A DNA stretch of 38,587 nt, taken from positions 1-38,587 of the forward strand of contig JAAZLS010000011.1 in assembly GCA_012799185.1 (NCBI GenBank). The letters are read 5' to 3'. The position numbers and the translations under genes were made by a program. Origin of the DNA: Bacillota bacterium (GTDB lineage: Bacteria > Bacillota > Dethiobacteria > DTU022). The notes beneath the pieces are model-generated. The model worked only from the letters and a program-made list of their open reading frames with translations, was not told the DNA's origin and ran no database searches. Numbering within the stretch: position 1 is the stretch's first letter; the number at the start of each line of letters is the position of its first letter. Positions 26,033 through 35,199 of this stretch are shown here, in pieces.

Positions 26033-27137
26033 GGGAACCTTTTATGGGCGGGTGGCCCTGTTGGGAACAGGTTTAATCGGGGGAAGCCTGGGGATCCGGT
26101 TAAGGGAGCGCCGGCTAGTGAAAGAGGTAATTGGGTACGATCGGGATCCGGATTCCCTGCGGCTGGCCCGGGAGAGGGGGGCTATTGATCGGGCGGCACC
26201 CTCCCTGGAGGAAGCGGTCCGCGGTGCCCGGCTGATAATATTGGCGGTGCCGGTCCTAAGCATGACCGCCCTGGTGGAGCAGGTGCGGCCGGCCCTGCAG
26301 ATGGGGGCGGTGATAAGCGATGTCGGTAGTACCAAGGCCGAGGTGGTATCCCGGTTAAGTTCCCTTATACCGCCGGAAACATATTTCATCGGGGGACATC
26401 CTATGGCCGGCTCCGAAGAAGCCGGTATTAGCCATGCGGATCCGGCTATGCTGGAGAATGCAATCTATGTACTTACCCCTGCCGGCAATACCCCTCCGGA
26501 GGCGGTAGATAGGTTGGCCTCCTTGGTGAAGGCTACCGGCGCCCAACCGCTAATCCTGGATCCGGTGGAACATGACCGGGTGGTAGCCCTAGTTAGCCAT
26601 CTCCCCCACCTGGTGGCAGCTGCCCTGGCCGGTAGTGTATCTCGGGGTGCCCGAACCGAACTAATTCGCACCCTGGCCGCGGGGGGGTTTAGGGATACCA
26701 CCCGGGTGGCCCTGGGGAACCCGGAAATATGGCGGGATATCTGTATTAGCAATGCGGCGGCCATTCTTGAGGCGATGGCCGGTTTTGAGGTGGCTTTTAA
26801 AGAGCTGGCCGGGCTGGTAGAGCGACGGGAGGCCCGGCCGATGGAGAAGGTTTTACAAAAGGCCCGGGATTTTCGGCGCAGTATCCCCCATCGCGGCCGG
26901 GGCATTCTCCCGGAGTTATATGAAATCGCCGTGCTTGTCCCCGATAATCCAGGAGTGATCGGAGAGCTGGCCTCCCTGCTCGGGCGGGCTGGAATAAATA
27001 TACTGTCTATCGAAATACTGCATGTTCGGGAGTTAGAAGGGGGGAGCCTTCGGTTGGGATTTCGTGAATCAAGCCATCGGCAGGCGGCCTTGGAGCTTCT
27101 TCGCGAGAAAGGTTACCGAGCCCATCGGCGGAACTAG
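26013..27137 (+). CDS. tyrA: Prephenate dehydrogenase with C-terminal ACT domain
   Basis: VALLGTGLIGGSLGIRLRER, DVGSTKAEV, GGHPMAGSEEAGI; C-terminal ACT-like ELYEIAVLVPDNPGVIGELASLLGRAGINI. Confidence 0.93.
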   Translation: MLEEQSKGTFYGRVALLGTGLIGGSLGIRLRERRLVKEVIGYDRDPDSLRLARERGAIDRAAPSLEEAVRGARLIILAVPVLSMTALVEQVRPALQMGAVISDVGSTKAEVVSRLSSLIPPETYFIGGHPMAGSEEAGISHADPAMLENAIYVLTPAGNTPPEAVDRLASLVKATGAQPLILDPVEHDRVVALVSHLPHLVAAALAGSVSRGARTELIRTLAAGGFRDTTRVALGNPEIWRDICISNAAAILEAMAGFEVAFKELAGLVERREARPMEKVLQKARDFRRSIPHRGRGILPELYEIAVLVPDNPGVIGELASLLGRAGINILSIEILHVRELEGGSLRLGFRESSHRQAALELLREKGYRAHRRN

Positions 27138-27198
27138 GGCTGCCACCGCAACGGAACCGTACCGTGGAAGCCAAGTAGTTAATAATTGGATATAACCC

Positions 27199-27227
27199 TT
27201 TACAAAATTTTCGCTTTGTGTTAACAT
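27199..27227 (+). promoter_or_regulatory. Sigma-A-like promoter for the proVWX leader
   Basis: TTTACA (27199-27204), 17 nt spacer, TAACAT (27222-27227). Confidence 0.65.
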
Positions 27228-27233
27228 CATGAC

Positions 27234-27527
27234 TATCGTTTTCGCTGTTGTTTGAAAACTAATATTTAGAGCAATGGTGAACTAGCTGGCGGTAGTAAGC
27301 CCGGCTTCGAGCCTTTATACGTCATCAACTGGTGGATAAAGGTAAGAACCGAAAAAATGGGTAGAAACCACAAGTGAAAAACCATGCTGGAGAACTGGGG
27401 CTTTTTCTGGTTCTAAAAGGGCCAGATATAGACTACAACACAACTACGGTTGTGGTTTAGGGTGAGTCATTGCGGCGAAACCCAAGCACTCTAACCTCTG
27501 CTCAGAGGTTAGAGTGCTTATTTTTTT
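27234..27527 (+). ncRNA. Candidate structured leader / riboswitch of unknown class upstream of a glycine betaine transporter
   Basis: Mutually exclusive P1, antiterminator and terminator pairings plus stable hairpins, all read directly from sequence. Confidence 0.6.
27484..27527 (+). terminator. Strong intrinsic terminator in the proVWX leader
   Basis: AAGCACTCTAACCTCT GCTC AGAGGTTAGAGTGCTT + ATTTTTTT, 16 bp perfect stem. Confidence 0.92.
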
Positions 27528-27544
27528 GGGAGGGGAATGAGACG

Positions 27545-28765
27545 GTGCCTAAAATTAAAATAAAGAACCTTTATAAGATCTTTGGCCCCTACCCCCAAAG
27601 GTCTCTAAAAAAGTTGGCATCGGGGATATCTAAGGAAAAACTGCTTCAGGAAACAGGCAACACAGTTGGAGTTCATAATGTTTCTTTTTCCGTGGAACAG
27701 GCCGAGATTTTTGTTGTGATGGGTCTTTCGGGCAGCGGTAAGTCAACACTGGTTCGCTGTATCAATCGCATTATTGAGCCGACTGCAGGCGAGATCTATA
27801 TTGACGATATAAATATTACCCAGTTGCCGATGAAAGAGCTGCGTTTTTTCAGGCAGAAGAAGCTGGCCATGGTCTTCCAGCATTTTGCCCTCCTTCCTCA
27901 CCGGACCATTTTGCAGAATGTAGCCTACGGCCTGGAGATACAGGGGATGGAAAAAAACGCGCGTGAAGAGAAGGCTCGGGCGGTACTGGAGACGGTCGGT
28001 TTAAAGGACTGGTCGGCCGCCTATCCCGAACAGTTAAGCGGGGGTATGCAGCAGCGGGTCGGCCTGGCCCGGGCACTGGCGGTTGACCCGGATATTCTGC
28101 TAATGGATGAACCCTTCAGCGCCCTCGACCCCCTGATCCGTCGGGAGATGCAGGAGGAGCTAATGGAGCTACAGGAGAGGGTACGAAAAACGATAATTTT
28201 TATAACCCATGACCTGGATGAAGCGTTAAAGTTGGGCGATCGGATTGCAATTATGAAAGATGGGTTGATTGATCAGATCGGGACCCCGGAGGAGATCCTT
28301 ACTAACCCGGCGACCGAGTACGTGGCCAATTTTGTAACCGATGTGGACCGTTCTAAGATTTTAAAAGCCGAGAATATCATGATCCGTCCAACGGCCCATG
28401 TTTCGGCCAATGATGGCCCCCGAGTAGCGCTACGCAAGATGAAAAAAGAGGCTTTATCAAGCATCTTTGTTATCGAGGGTGATCGCCGCCTGGCCGGTAT
28501 TGTTACTGTTGATCGGGCGGTGGAGGCGGTAAAAAACAGGGTAATCGATCTCCGGCAGATTGTAGAGACTGATATCCCGGTAACGGCCCCGGGTACGCCT
28601 ATCCAGGATTTACTTCCGGTGGCGGCTACGGCCCGGGTACCGATCGCGGTAATCGATGAAAAAAAGAGATTGCTGGGCATAATCGTACGTGTCTCCGTCC
28701 TTGCCGGATTAGTTGGAGGGGGGGAAAACAATAATGTGGAAAATCTTACTGGTAAATTGGACTGA
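27545..28765 (+). CDS. proV: Glycine betaine/proline ABC transporter ATP-binding protein with CBS domains (GTG start)
   Basis: GLSGSGKSTLVRCINRIIEPTAGEI, LSGGMQQRVGLARALA, DEPFSALDPLIRREMQ, C-terminal CBS pair; ORF track start at 27470 lies in the leader. Confidence 0.93.
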   Translation: MPKIKIKNLYKIFGPYPQRSLKKLASGISKEKLLQETGNTVGVHNVSFSVEQAEIFVVMGLSGSGKSTLVRCINRIIEPTAGEIYIDDINITQLPMKELRFFRQKKLAMVFQHFALLPHRTILQNVAYGLEIQGMEKNAREEKARAVLETVGLKDWSAAYPEQLSGGMQQRVGLARALAVDPDILLMDEPFSALDPLIRREMQEELMELQERVRKTIIFITHDLDEALKLGDRIAIMKDGLIDQIGTPEEILTNPATEYVANFVTDVDRSKILKAENIMIRPTAHVSANDGPRVALRKMKKEALSSIFVIEGDRRLAGIVTVDRAVEAVKNRVIDLRQIVETDIPVTAPGTPIQDLLPVAATARVPIAVIDEKKRLLGIIVRVSVLAGLVGGGENNNVENLTGKLD

Positions 28766-29615
28766 AGCCCTGGCAATGCGGCGGTTGCCCCTGCGGGAAT
28801 GGGCCGATTATGCCGTGCTCTTTCTCCGCAGCAATCATCGAGATCTATTTCGAGCGATTAGCGGTGTCATTGAAACGATCGTCCTTTCATTCGGAGATTT
28901 TCTATCCCATATTCCCGTCACCCTTTTTATTATTATCCTGGTGCTTATCGCCTGGAGATTGGCCGGGCGGGGGATGGCTATCTTTACCGTGGTCGGTATG
29001 CTTCTGCTGGTTAACTTGAATTTATGGGATGATACCCTGATGACCCTGGCACTGGTTCTTACCTCTACCTTTATTTCGCTTATTATCGGTATCCCACTGG
29101 GTATTTTAGCTTCACGCTGGGATCTGGTGGAAAAAATACTGCGCCCGCTCCTGGATTTTATGCAGACCATGCCGATCTTTGTCTACCTGTTACCGGCGGT
29201 GATGCTCTTTAGTATCGGCGTGGTGCCGGCAGTCCTGGCGACCGTGGTCTTTTCCATGCCCCCGGCAATCCGGTTAACCAACCTGGGGATTCGCCAGGTC
29301 CCGGCGGAGATGATCGAGGCGGCAACCTCCTTTGGTTCCACCTCTTTTCAGATGCTCACCAAGGTGCAACTTCCACTGGCCCTACCCTCAATTATGGCCG
29401 GGGTTAACCAGTGTATCATGTTGGCCCTCTCCATGGTAGTGATTGCCGCCATGATCGGTGCTGAGGGGCTGGGAAGCATAGTATACAGGGGCGTGACGCG
29501 GTTACAAATTGGTTCCGGTTTCGAAGGGGGTTTGGCGGTAGTTATTATTGCGATTATCTTAGATCGGGTTACCCAATCCTTGGGGAGAAAGTCACCCCAA
29601 AAAGATAGGGGCTAA
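28734..29615 (+). CDS. proW: Glycine betaine/proline ABC transporter permease
   Basis: TFISLIIGIPLGILASRW, MQTMPIFVYLLPAVMLFSIGVVPAVLATVVFSMPPAIRLTNLGIRQVP. Confidence 0.93.
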   Translation: MWKILLVNWTEALAMRRLPLREWADYAVLFLRSNHRDLFRAISGVIETIVLSFGDFLSHIPVTLFIIILVLIAWRLAGRGMAIFTVVGMLLLVNLNLWDDTLMTLALVLTSTFISLIIGIPLGILASRWDLVEKILRPLLDFMQTMPIFVYLLPAVMLFSIGVVPAVLATVVFSMPPAIRLTNLGIRQVPAEMIEAATSFGSTSFQMLTKVQLPLALPSIMAGVNQCIMLALSMVVIAAMIGAEGLGSIVYRGVTRLQIGSGFEGGLAVVIIAIILDRVTQSLGRKSPQKDRG

Positions 29616-29649
29616 GGGATAACACTATTATAAACAGGGGGTTAATTAA

Positions 29650-30510
29650 ATGCGGAGAAAAATTATAACTGGTCTTCTGGCATTAGTAATGATGGCGGGC
29701 TTAATGTTTACCGGATGTGCCGGAGATGGGGCGCCGGCCGGTGAGACAATCAAACTTGGGTATGTGCAGTGGGCCTGTGCAGAGGCCTCAACCCACCTTG
29801 CCCAGGCGGTCATTATGGATGAGTTGGGTTATGAGGTTAAGGTAACCTCTATCGAAGCCGGTGCGCTCTATGATGGCCTGGCTGACGGGGCTCTCGATGC
29901 CCAGACTACAGCCTGGCTGCCGGTAACCCATGCCGATTACATGGAGCAATATGGCGATCAGATCGATGATTATGGTCAGCTCTACAACAATGCCCGTATC
30001 GGCCTGGTAGTTCCTACGTATGTGGATATTGATTCCATCGAGGAACTAAATGAACACGTGGATCAGTTTGGAGGTCGTATTGTCGGGATCGACGGCGGCG
30101 CCGGGATTATGATTGCTACCGAGCAGGCGATTGAAGATTACCCGCTGGAACTGGAATTGGTTGAGAGTAGCGATATGGCCATGACCGCCGCCTTAGATGA
30201 TGCTTACTTGGAAGGGGAATGGATCGTCGTCACCGGTTGGACACCCCACTGGAAATTTGCCAGCTTTGATTTAAAGTTCCTGGAAGATCCCAAGGGTGTA
30301 TACGGTGGGGCGGAAGATATTCATGTGATGGCCCGCCAGGGGTTGGAGGAGGATGCCCCCGATGTGGCTAATTTCCTCAAGAACTACTACCTGGAAGATT
30401 ACCAGCTGGGAGAAATAATTGGCGCGATTGCCGATGGAGCCGAGCCCCTAGAGGCAGCCCGGGAATGGATCGCTGAGAATGAAGATGTAGTTGAAGGTTG
30501 GTTACAGTAG
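29650..30510 (+). CDS. proX: Glycine betaine ABC transporter substrate-binding lipoprotein
   Basis: Lipobox GLMFTGCAG; IKLGYVQWACAEASTHL; DAQTTAWLPVTHADYME. Confidence 0.92.
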   Translation: MRRKIITGLLALVMMAGLMFTGCAGDGAPAGETIKLGYVQWACAEASTHLAQAVIMDELGYEVKVTSIEAGALYDGLADGALDAQTTAWLPVTHADYMEQYGDQIDDYGQLYNNARIGLVVPTYVDIDSIEELNEHVDQFGGRIVGIDGGAGIMIATEQAIEDYPLELELVESSDMAMTAALDDAYLEGEWIVVTGWTPHWKFASFDLKFLEDPKGVYGGAEDIHVMARQGLEEDAPDVANFLKNYYLEDYQLGEIIGAIADGAEPLEAAREWIAENEDVVEGWLQ

Positions 30511-30545
30511 AGAAAGGGTTGTAGGGAACAGGGAGAAAGGGGAAG

Positions 30546-30576
30546 AAGACAGGGGGACGTTCCTCCTGTCTTTTTT
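30546..30576 (+). repeat. REP-like hairpin that could also serve as the proVWX terminator
   Basis: AAGACAGGGGGA CGT TCCTCCTGTCTT followed by TTTT; 16 nt shared with 3687-3702. Confidence 0.7.
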
Positions 30577-30655
30577 CCTATACCGGCGGTTTTGCCTATT
30601 GAAGTTAAGGAGATAAACCGTTATAATTGATAACAGTTGTCACCAACCTATACCG

Positions 30656-30742
30656 GCGGGCGTGGCGGAACTGGCAGACGCGCTGGATTTAGGATCCAGT
30701 GGGTGCACACCCTTGGAGGTTCAAGTCCTCTCGCCCGCACCA
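30656..30742 (+). tRNA. tRNA-Leu(UAG), CCA encoded
   Basis: Acceptor GCGGGCG/CGCCCGC, anticodon arm CTGGATTTAGGATCCAG, long variable arm, GGTTCAAGTCC T-arm, 3' ACCA. Confidence 0.96.
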
Positions 30743-30750
30743 ATTTATGT

Positions 30751-30803
30751 AATCCGAACCACTAATCAGAACAGGCACAACCTGCCGCTGAAAGGTTCGG
30801 ATT
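30751..30803 (+). other. Branched stem-loop downstream of tRNA-Leu
   Basis: AATCCGAACC/GGTTCGGATT perfect 10 bp, enclosing CAGG CACAA CCTG; followed by a T-rich stretch. Confidence 0.5.
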
Positions 30804-30934
30804 TATGTTTTTGCAGGGGACGGGTTGGCGGAAGCGGCCGCCCCGACAGCCCGGTCCTATTAGCATGGCGGATTAGTCTTATTTCAGTGATTGTGATAAG
30901 CTGTTAAGGTTTAAATAAGGAAGAGGGCAGAAAG

Positions 30935-32815
30935 ATGATGATGAATAGAAGAAAAATAATAAATATCGCGGTTATTGCTCATGTGGATGCGGGTAAATCT
31001 ACCCTGGTAGATGCTTTTCTCTCCCAAAGCGGTGTCTTTCGAGAAAATGAGCAGGTGATGGACCGGGTGATGGATTCAAACGATTTGGAGCGGGAGCGGG
31101 GGATCACTATCTATTCCAAAAACTGTTCCGTGATCTACAAGGATTATAAGATAAATATTGTAGATACGCCCGGTCATGCCGATTTCTCCTCTGAGGTGGA
31201 GCGTATTATAAAGACTGTCGATACGGTTATTCTCCTGGTGGATTCTTCCGAGGGCCCGATGCCGCAGACCCGCTTTGTTTTGCAGAAAGCGCTGGAGGAG
31301 GGGCTGGTTCCCATCCTGGTAATCAACAAAATTGACAGAAAAGATGCACGGATCGATGAAGTTGTCGATGAAGTTTACGAACTTTTTATGGAGCTGGAGG
31401 CTACGGATGAACAGCTGGATTTTAAAATTTTGTACGGTATTGCCCGACAGGAGATAGTGGTACGCCAACCGGCGGAGGTAAAGGATTTCATTCTCAGGGC
31501 GGGTCATACGAAGATTAAAAAGAGTGTTTGCGGCCGGGGCGATTACAGTATCGCCCCGCTTATTGATACAATTATCGAACAGGTGAAAGGTTATCCGGAT
31601 TACTCGCGGGAACCCCTCCAGTTTCAGATTTCATCCCTGGCTTATGATGATTATGTCGGTCGCCTGGGTATTGGGCGGATCGAGAAAGGGGTTATCCGGG
31701 GAGGGCAGCTGGTTACACTGGTAGGGGCCGCCGGGGAAACCCGGCCCCACCAGGTCGGTCGGCTCTATGTTTATAAAGGGTTAAAAAGGATGGAGCAAGA
31801 GGAGGTTACTTGTGGTGATATCTGCCTGGTTGCGGGGATCGATGCTATTACCATCGGTGATATCCTATGTGAGGAGGGGCACCCGGTACAGTTGCCTACT
31901 ATCAAAATTGAAGAGCCGACGATGAGTATGAACTTTATTATCAACTCTTCTCCCTTTGCCGGGAGAGAGGGTAAATATGTGACCTCTCGGCATATAAGGG
32001 AGCGGTTGAAACGGGAATTGGAAATTAATGTCGGACTTCAGGTTGAACCGGCCGATTCCACCGATGCCTTTAGGGTCTCGGGCCGGGGTGAGCTTCACCT
32101 ATCGATTCTAATTGAAAATATGAGGAGGGAGGGTTACGAGCTTTCGGTATCTAGACCGGAGGTGATTTTTAAAAAAGATTCCCGAGGGGAAAGGTTGGAA
32201 CCGGTGGAGGAAGTGGTGATCGAAGTGCCGGAAAAGTACGCCGGCAGTGTCATCTCCGAGCTGAATCTTCGCAAAGGGGTCATGAAAAGCATGGACGGGT
32301 CGGAGGGGCGCTCCCGGCTGGTTTACGCGGTACCCACCCGTGGGCTTCTAGGTTTTAGGAGCCTCTTAATCAACCTAACCCGCGGCGAAGGGACCATGGT
32401 GCGTCGCTTTTTTGACTACGAGGGGTATAAGGGAGAGATTAGCGAGCGCACAAACGGTGTGCTCATCGCCCAAGAAGAAGGTATTACTACGGCTTTCGCC
32501 CTGGCTAATCTAGGCGAACGGGCGGAGATCTTTGTTGCTCCCGGTACACAAGTTTACGAGGGGATGATCGTAGGCCTAAATAGCCGCCATGAAGATATGA
32601 TTGTAAACCCATGCAGGGCTAAAAGGGCGAGTAATATGCGCGCTGCTGGAAGTGACGAGGCGATTAAATTATCACCGCACCGGATTTTTACACTGGAGGA
32701 GGCCCTGGAATTTATCAATAGTGATGAACTGGTAGAGATAACCCCCACCGCCCTTCGATTGCGTAAAAAGTTTTTAAAAGAACTTGAGCGGAGGAGAGCG
32801 GGGCGATACAATTAA
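30935..32815 (+). CDS. typA: Ribosome-associated translational GTPase TypA/BipA
   Basis: [47 protein letters not shown]; 626 aa. Confidence 0.96.
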   Translation: MMMNRRKIINIAVIAHVDAGKSTLVDAFLSQSGVFRENEQVMDRVMDSNDLERERGITIYSKNCSVIYKDYKINIVDTPGHADFSSEVERIIKTVDTVILLVDSSEGPMPQTRFVLQKALEEGLVPILVINKIDRKDARIDEVVDEVYELFMELEATDEQLDFKILYGIARQEIVVRQPAEVKDFILRAGHTKIKKSVCGRGDYSIAPLIDTIIEQVKGYPDYSREPLQFQISSLAYDDYVGRLGIGRIEKGVIRGGQLVTLVGAAGETRPHQVGRLYVYKGLKRMEQEEVTCGDICLVAGIDAITIGDILCEEGHPVQLPTIKIEEPTMSMNFIINSSPFAGREGKYVTSRHIRERLKRELEINVGLQVEPADSTDAFRVSGRGELHLSILIENMRREGYELSVSRPEVIFKKDSRGERLEPVEEVVIEVPEKYAGSVISELNLRKGVMKSMDGSEGRSRLVYAVPTRGLLGFRSLLINLTRGEGTMVRRFFDYEGYKGEISERTNGVLIAQEEGITTAFALANLGERAEIFVAPGTQVYEGMIVGLNSRHEDMIVNPCRAKRASNMRAAGSDEAIKLSPHRIFTLEEALEFINSDELVEITPTALRLRKKFLKELERRRAGRYN

Positions 32816-32846
32816 GGTAGAAGAAGGGAGGGGGCTAAAGCTCATT

Positions 32847-34484
32847 ATGGAAAAGAGAGCAAAACAGTTCCTCCATCAAATAGGGAAAAACCGTATCCGT
32901 TATATCATTTACGGCCTAATTTGTCTCTTACTTATCGTCTCCATTGTACAGCTTATTAGAAAAAAGATGGAGGTACAGACTATCGCCGCCGGTGATACAG
33001 CGGTACTGGAACAGGCAGAATTTACAAATTTCATTAGTGCCACCGGTACCGTGGAAAGTGCAAAGAGTACTCTTGTTTACTCTACCTTGGCCAATCTGGT
33101 GGAAGGGGTTTATGTCGAGGTGGGTGATTATGTAGAGGAGGGCCAACTCCTAGCAAGGCTGGATAATCAAGCCATCGTCGGGCAGATTGAAAGCCAGGAG
33201 GCAAGTATGCGTACCGCCTCCGCCACCGGTGCCCAGTCAATCAAAAGCGCCCGGGAAAGCTATGATCAGTTTAAATATGCCCAGGAGAAGGGTTTAAATT
33301 CCAGCATCAATAGTGCGGAGAGCCAGGTCGCCTCGGCCTATGAAGGCTATACACAGGCGGTTAAAACCTATAAACGCTACCGGGAAGCACTGGAGGCCGG
33401 GGAAAATATCGCCCTGCTTGAGGCGGAATATGCTTATGAAACGGCACAAAAAAGGTGTGAGCTATTGGAAAAGGTGGGGGAGGAAGAAGAACCGGTGCTG
33501 GGTAGCGGGTCAAATAATGGGCATGACGGGGAGGAAGAGGAGCCTGCCAAGGAACCGGAAAGCGGTGAGACGGGGCCCTTAGAGAAGAGGGAGTGGCAGC
33601 TTTATGAAGCCCAGAATAAACGGGATCTGGCCTGGGCCCACTTGAAAGCTGCTCGTACCACTGTCAATGAAACGCTGGCCGATTACAGATCGGCCGTGGA
33701 AAGTACCCGGCAAGCTTATGAAGATGCCCTAACCAATCTGGAGGCAGCCCGCCTAGCGGCCGACAACCAGCTTCAATCCTACGCCCGTTCTATCAGCAGT
33801 GCTGAGGCCGGTGCCGATAATTCCAGCGCCCGGATAGCCCTGCGTCAGCTAAAGGTAACCCTTGATGATACCGAGATCACCGCTCCTACCTCTGGCACGG
33901 TAACGGCGGTTTATGCCAGGATCGGCCAGGCCGGTTCCGGGCTATTATTTATTATAGAAGATATTAACGATCTGGTTATTGAAACCTCTGTTAAAGAGTA
34001 TGATATCGGCACGGTGGCCGTGGGGATGCCAGTAACCATAAAATCAAATGCAACGGGGGACGACCTCTATGAGGGGCTAGTAACTTCCATTGCTCCCACC
34101 TCCATTAAAACCTCCCAGGGGACAACGGATATCTCGGGGGAGGTTGAATTTGCGACGAAAGTCAAGGTTACCTCACCGGGGACCCGCCTGCGCATCGGCA
34201 TGAATGTACGATTAAACTATATCACCGAGCAGCTAGCCAATGTTCTCAGTGTTCCCTATGAATCTATTTACACCAACCAGGCCGGTGAGTCCTGTATCCT
34301 GATCCTAGAAGACCGACCGAAGGCTGACTTCTATTTAGTTAAAGAACTGCCGGTTAAAACAGGGTCTGAAAACGACTTAGTGATAACCATTAGTGGAAGC
34401 GGTGTTAGGGCCGGTTTGCGCCTGATTAACGAGCCGGATTCCTATCAAGCGTTGATCGGTAAAGAGATCAAGATGGCAGGGTAG
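32847..34484 (+). CDS. HlyD/MacA-like efflux periplasmic adaptor subunit
   Basis: N-terminal TM, biotinyl-lipoyl-like GVYVEVGDYVEEGQLLARLDNQ, coiled coil, TSGTVTAVYARIGQAGSG; followed by ABC genes. Confidence 0.9.
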   Translation: MEKRAKQFLHQIGKNRIRYIIYGLICLLLIVSIVQLIRKKMEVQTIAAGDTAVLEQAEFTNFISATGTVESAKSTLVYSTLANLVEGVYVEVGDYVEEGQLLARLDNQAIVGQIESQEASMRTASATGAQSIKSARESYDQFKYAQEKGLNSSINSAESQVASAYEGYTQAVKTYKRYREALEAGENIALLEAEYAYETAQKRCELLEKVGEEEEPVLGSGSNNGHDGEEEEPAKEPESGETGPLEKREWQLYEAQNKRDLAWAHLKAARTTVNETLADYRSAVESTRQAYEDALTNLEAARLAADNQLQSYARSISSAEAGADNSSARIALRQLKVTLDDTEITAPTSGTVTAVYARIGQAGSGLLFIIEDINDLVIETSVKEYDIGTVAVGMPVTIKSNATGDDLYEGLVTSIAPTSIKTSQGTTDISGEVEFATKVKVTSPGTRLRIGMNVRLNYITEQLANVLSVPYESIYTNQAGESCILILEDRPKADFYLVKELPVKTGSENDLVITISGSGVRAGLRLINEPDSYQALIGKEIKMAG

Positions 34485-34488
34485 GACG

Positions 34489-35199
34489 ATGCAAAACCTG
34501 ATTATCCAAATGAGCACCATAGTAAAACGGTTCTATATCGGTGAACCCAACGAGCTAGAGGTCCTACACGGCATCGATCTAACCGTTGAAAAAGGTGAAT
34601 TTTTATCTATTGTCGGCGTCTCCGGCTCTGGCAAAACCACCTTGATGAATATTATCGGTGCCCTGGATAGGGCGACCGAGGGCAGTTATATCCTTAATAA
34701 TACGGTGATCGAAGAGGCCGAAGATGAGGAGCTCTCTGCGATCCGTAACCGGCAGGTGGGTTTTGTTTTTCAAAATTTCAATTTAATCCCTCGGACCAAT
34801 GCCCTTAAAAACGTAGAACTACCCATGATGTACGCCGGGGTGAATCAACGGCGGCGGACGGAACGGGCCAAAGAGCTACTGGCCATGGTCGGGATGGAGG
34901 AGCGGATGAATCACCGGCCGAACGAACTTTCCGGTGGAGAAAAACAGCGGGTGGCTATTGCCCGGGCTATGGCCAACGACCCCGCGATTATCCTAGCCGA
35001 CGAGCCGACCGGTTCCCTGGATAGTAAGACCGGGAGGCTGGTCATGGATCTATTTCATCAACTGAACCGGGAGCAGGGGAAAACCATCATTTTAATTACA
35101 CATAACAGTGAGCTGGCCGGAGAAACGGGGCGGATTCTAACCATGCATGACGGTCTACTGTTTGATGAGCAGGAGGTGACCCGGCATGAACCTGGGTGA
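34489..35199 (+). CDS. MacB/LolD-like ABC transporter ATP-binding protein
   Basis: [56 protein letters not shown]. Confidence 0.96.
   Translation: MQNLIIQMSTIVKRFYIGEPNELEVLHGIDLTVEKGEFLSIVGVSGSGKTTLMNIIGALDRATEGSYILNNTVIEEAEDEELSAIRNRQVGFVFQNFNLIPRTNALKNVELPMMYAGVNQRRRTERAKELLAMVGMEERMNHRPNELSGGEKQRVAIARAMANDPAIILADEPTGSLDSKTGRLVMDLFHQLNREQGKTIILITHNSELAGETGRILTMHDGLLFDEQEVTRHEPG

Noticed and set aside
27229-27255. Mini-ORF ATG ACT ATC GTT TTC GCT GTT GTT TGA (MTIVFAVV) at the start of the proVWX leader
   Set aside because: No Shine-Dalgarno sequence, starts at or before the predicted TSS, no regulatory codon run; a leader peptide is unlikely
27424-27437. AGATATAGACTAC resembling the group I intron P7 motif AGATATAGTC
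   Set aside because: The upstream GACTAT does not pair cleanly with ATAGAC and no P3/P8 or exon context is visible; riboswitch architecture explains the region better
27463-27473. TGAGTCATTGC similar to the 3' part of the THF riboswitch (GGTGAATCATTGCATCCGCTCC)
   Set aside because: The matching 5' half (GGAGAGTAGATGATTCGCGTTAAG) is absent and the gene context does not fit
30662-30907. ORF MAELADALDLGSSGCTPLEVQVLSPAP...
   Set aside because: Translation of tRNA-Leu sequence; a well-known false ORF
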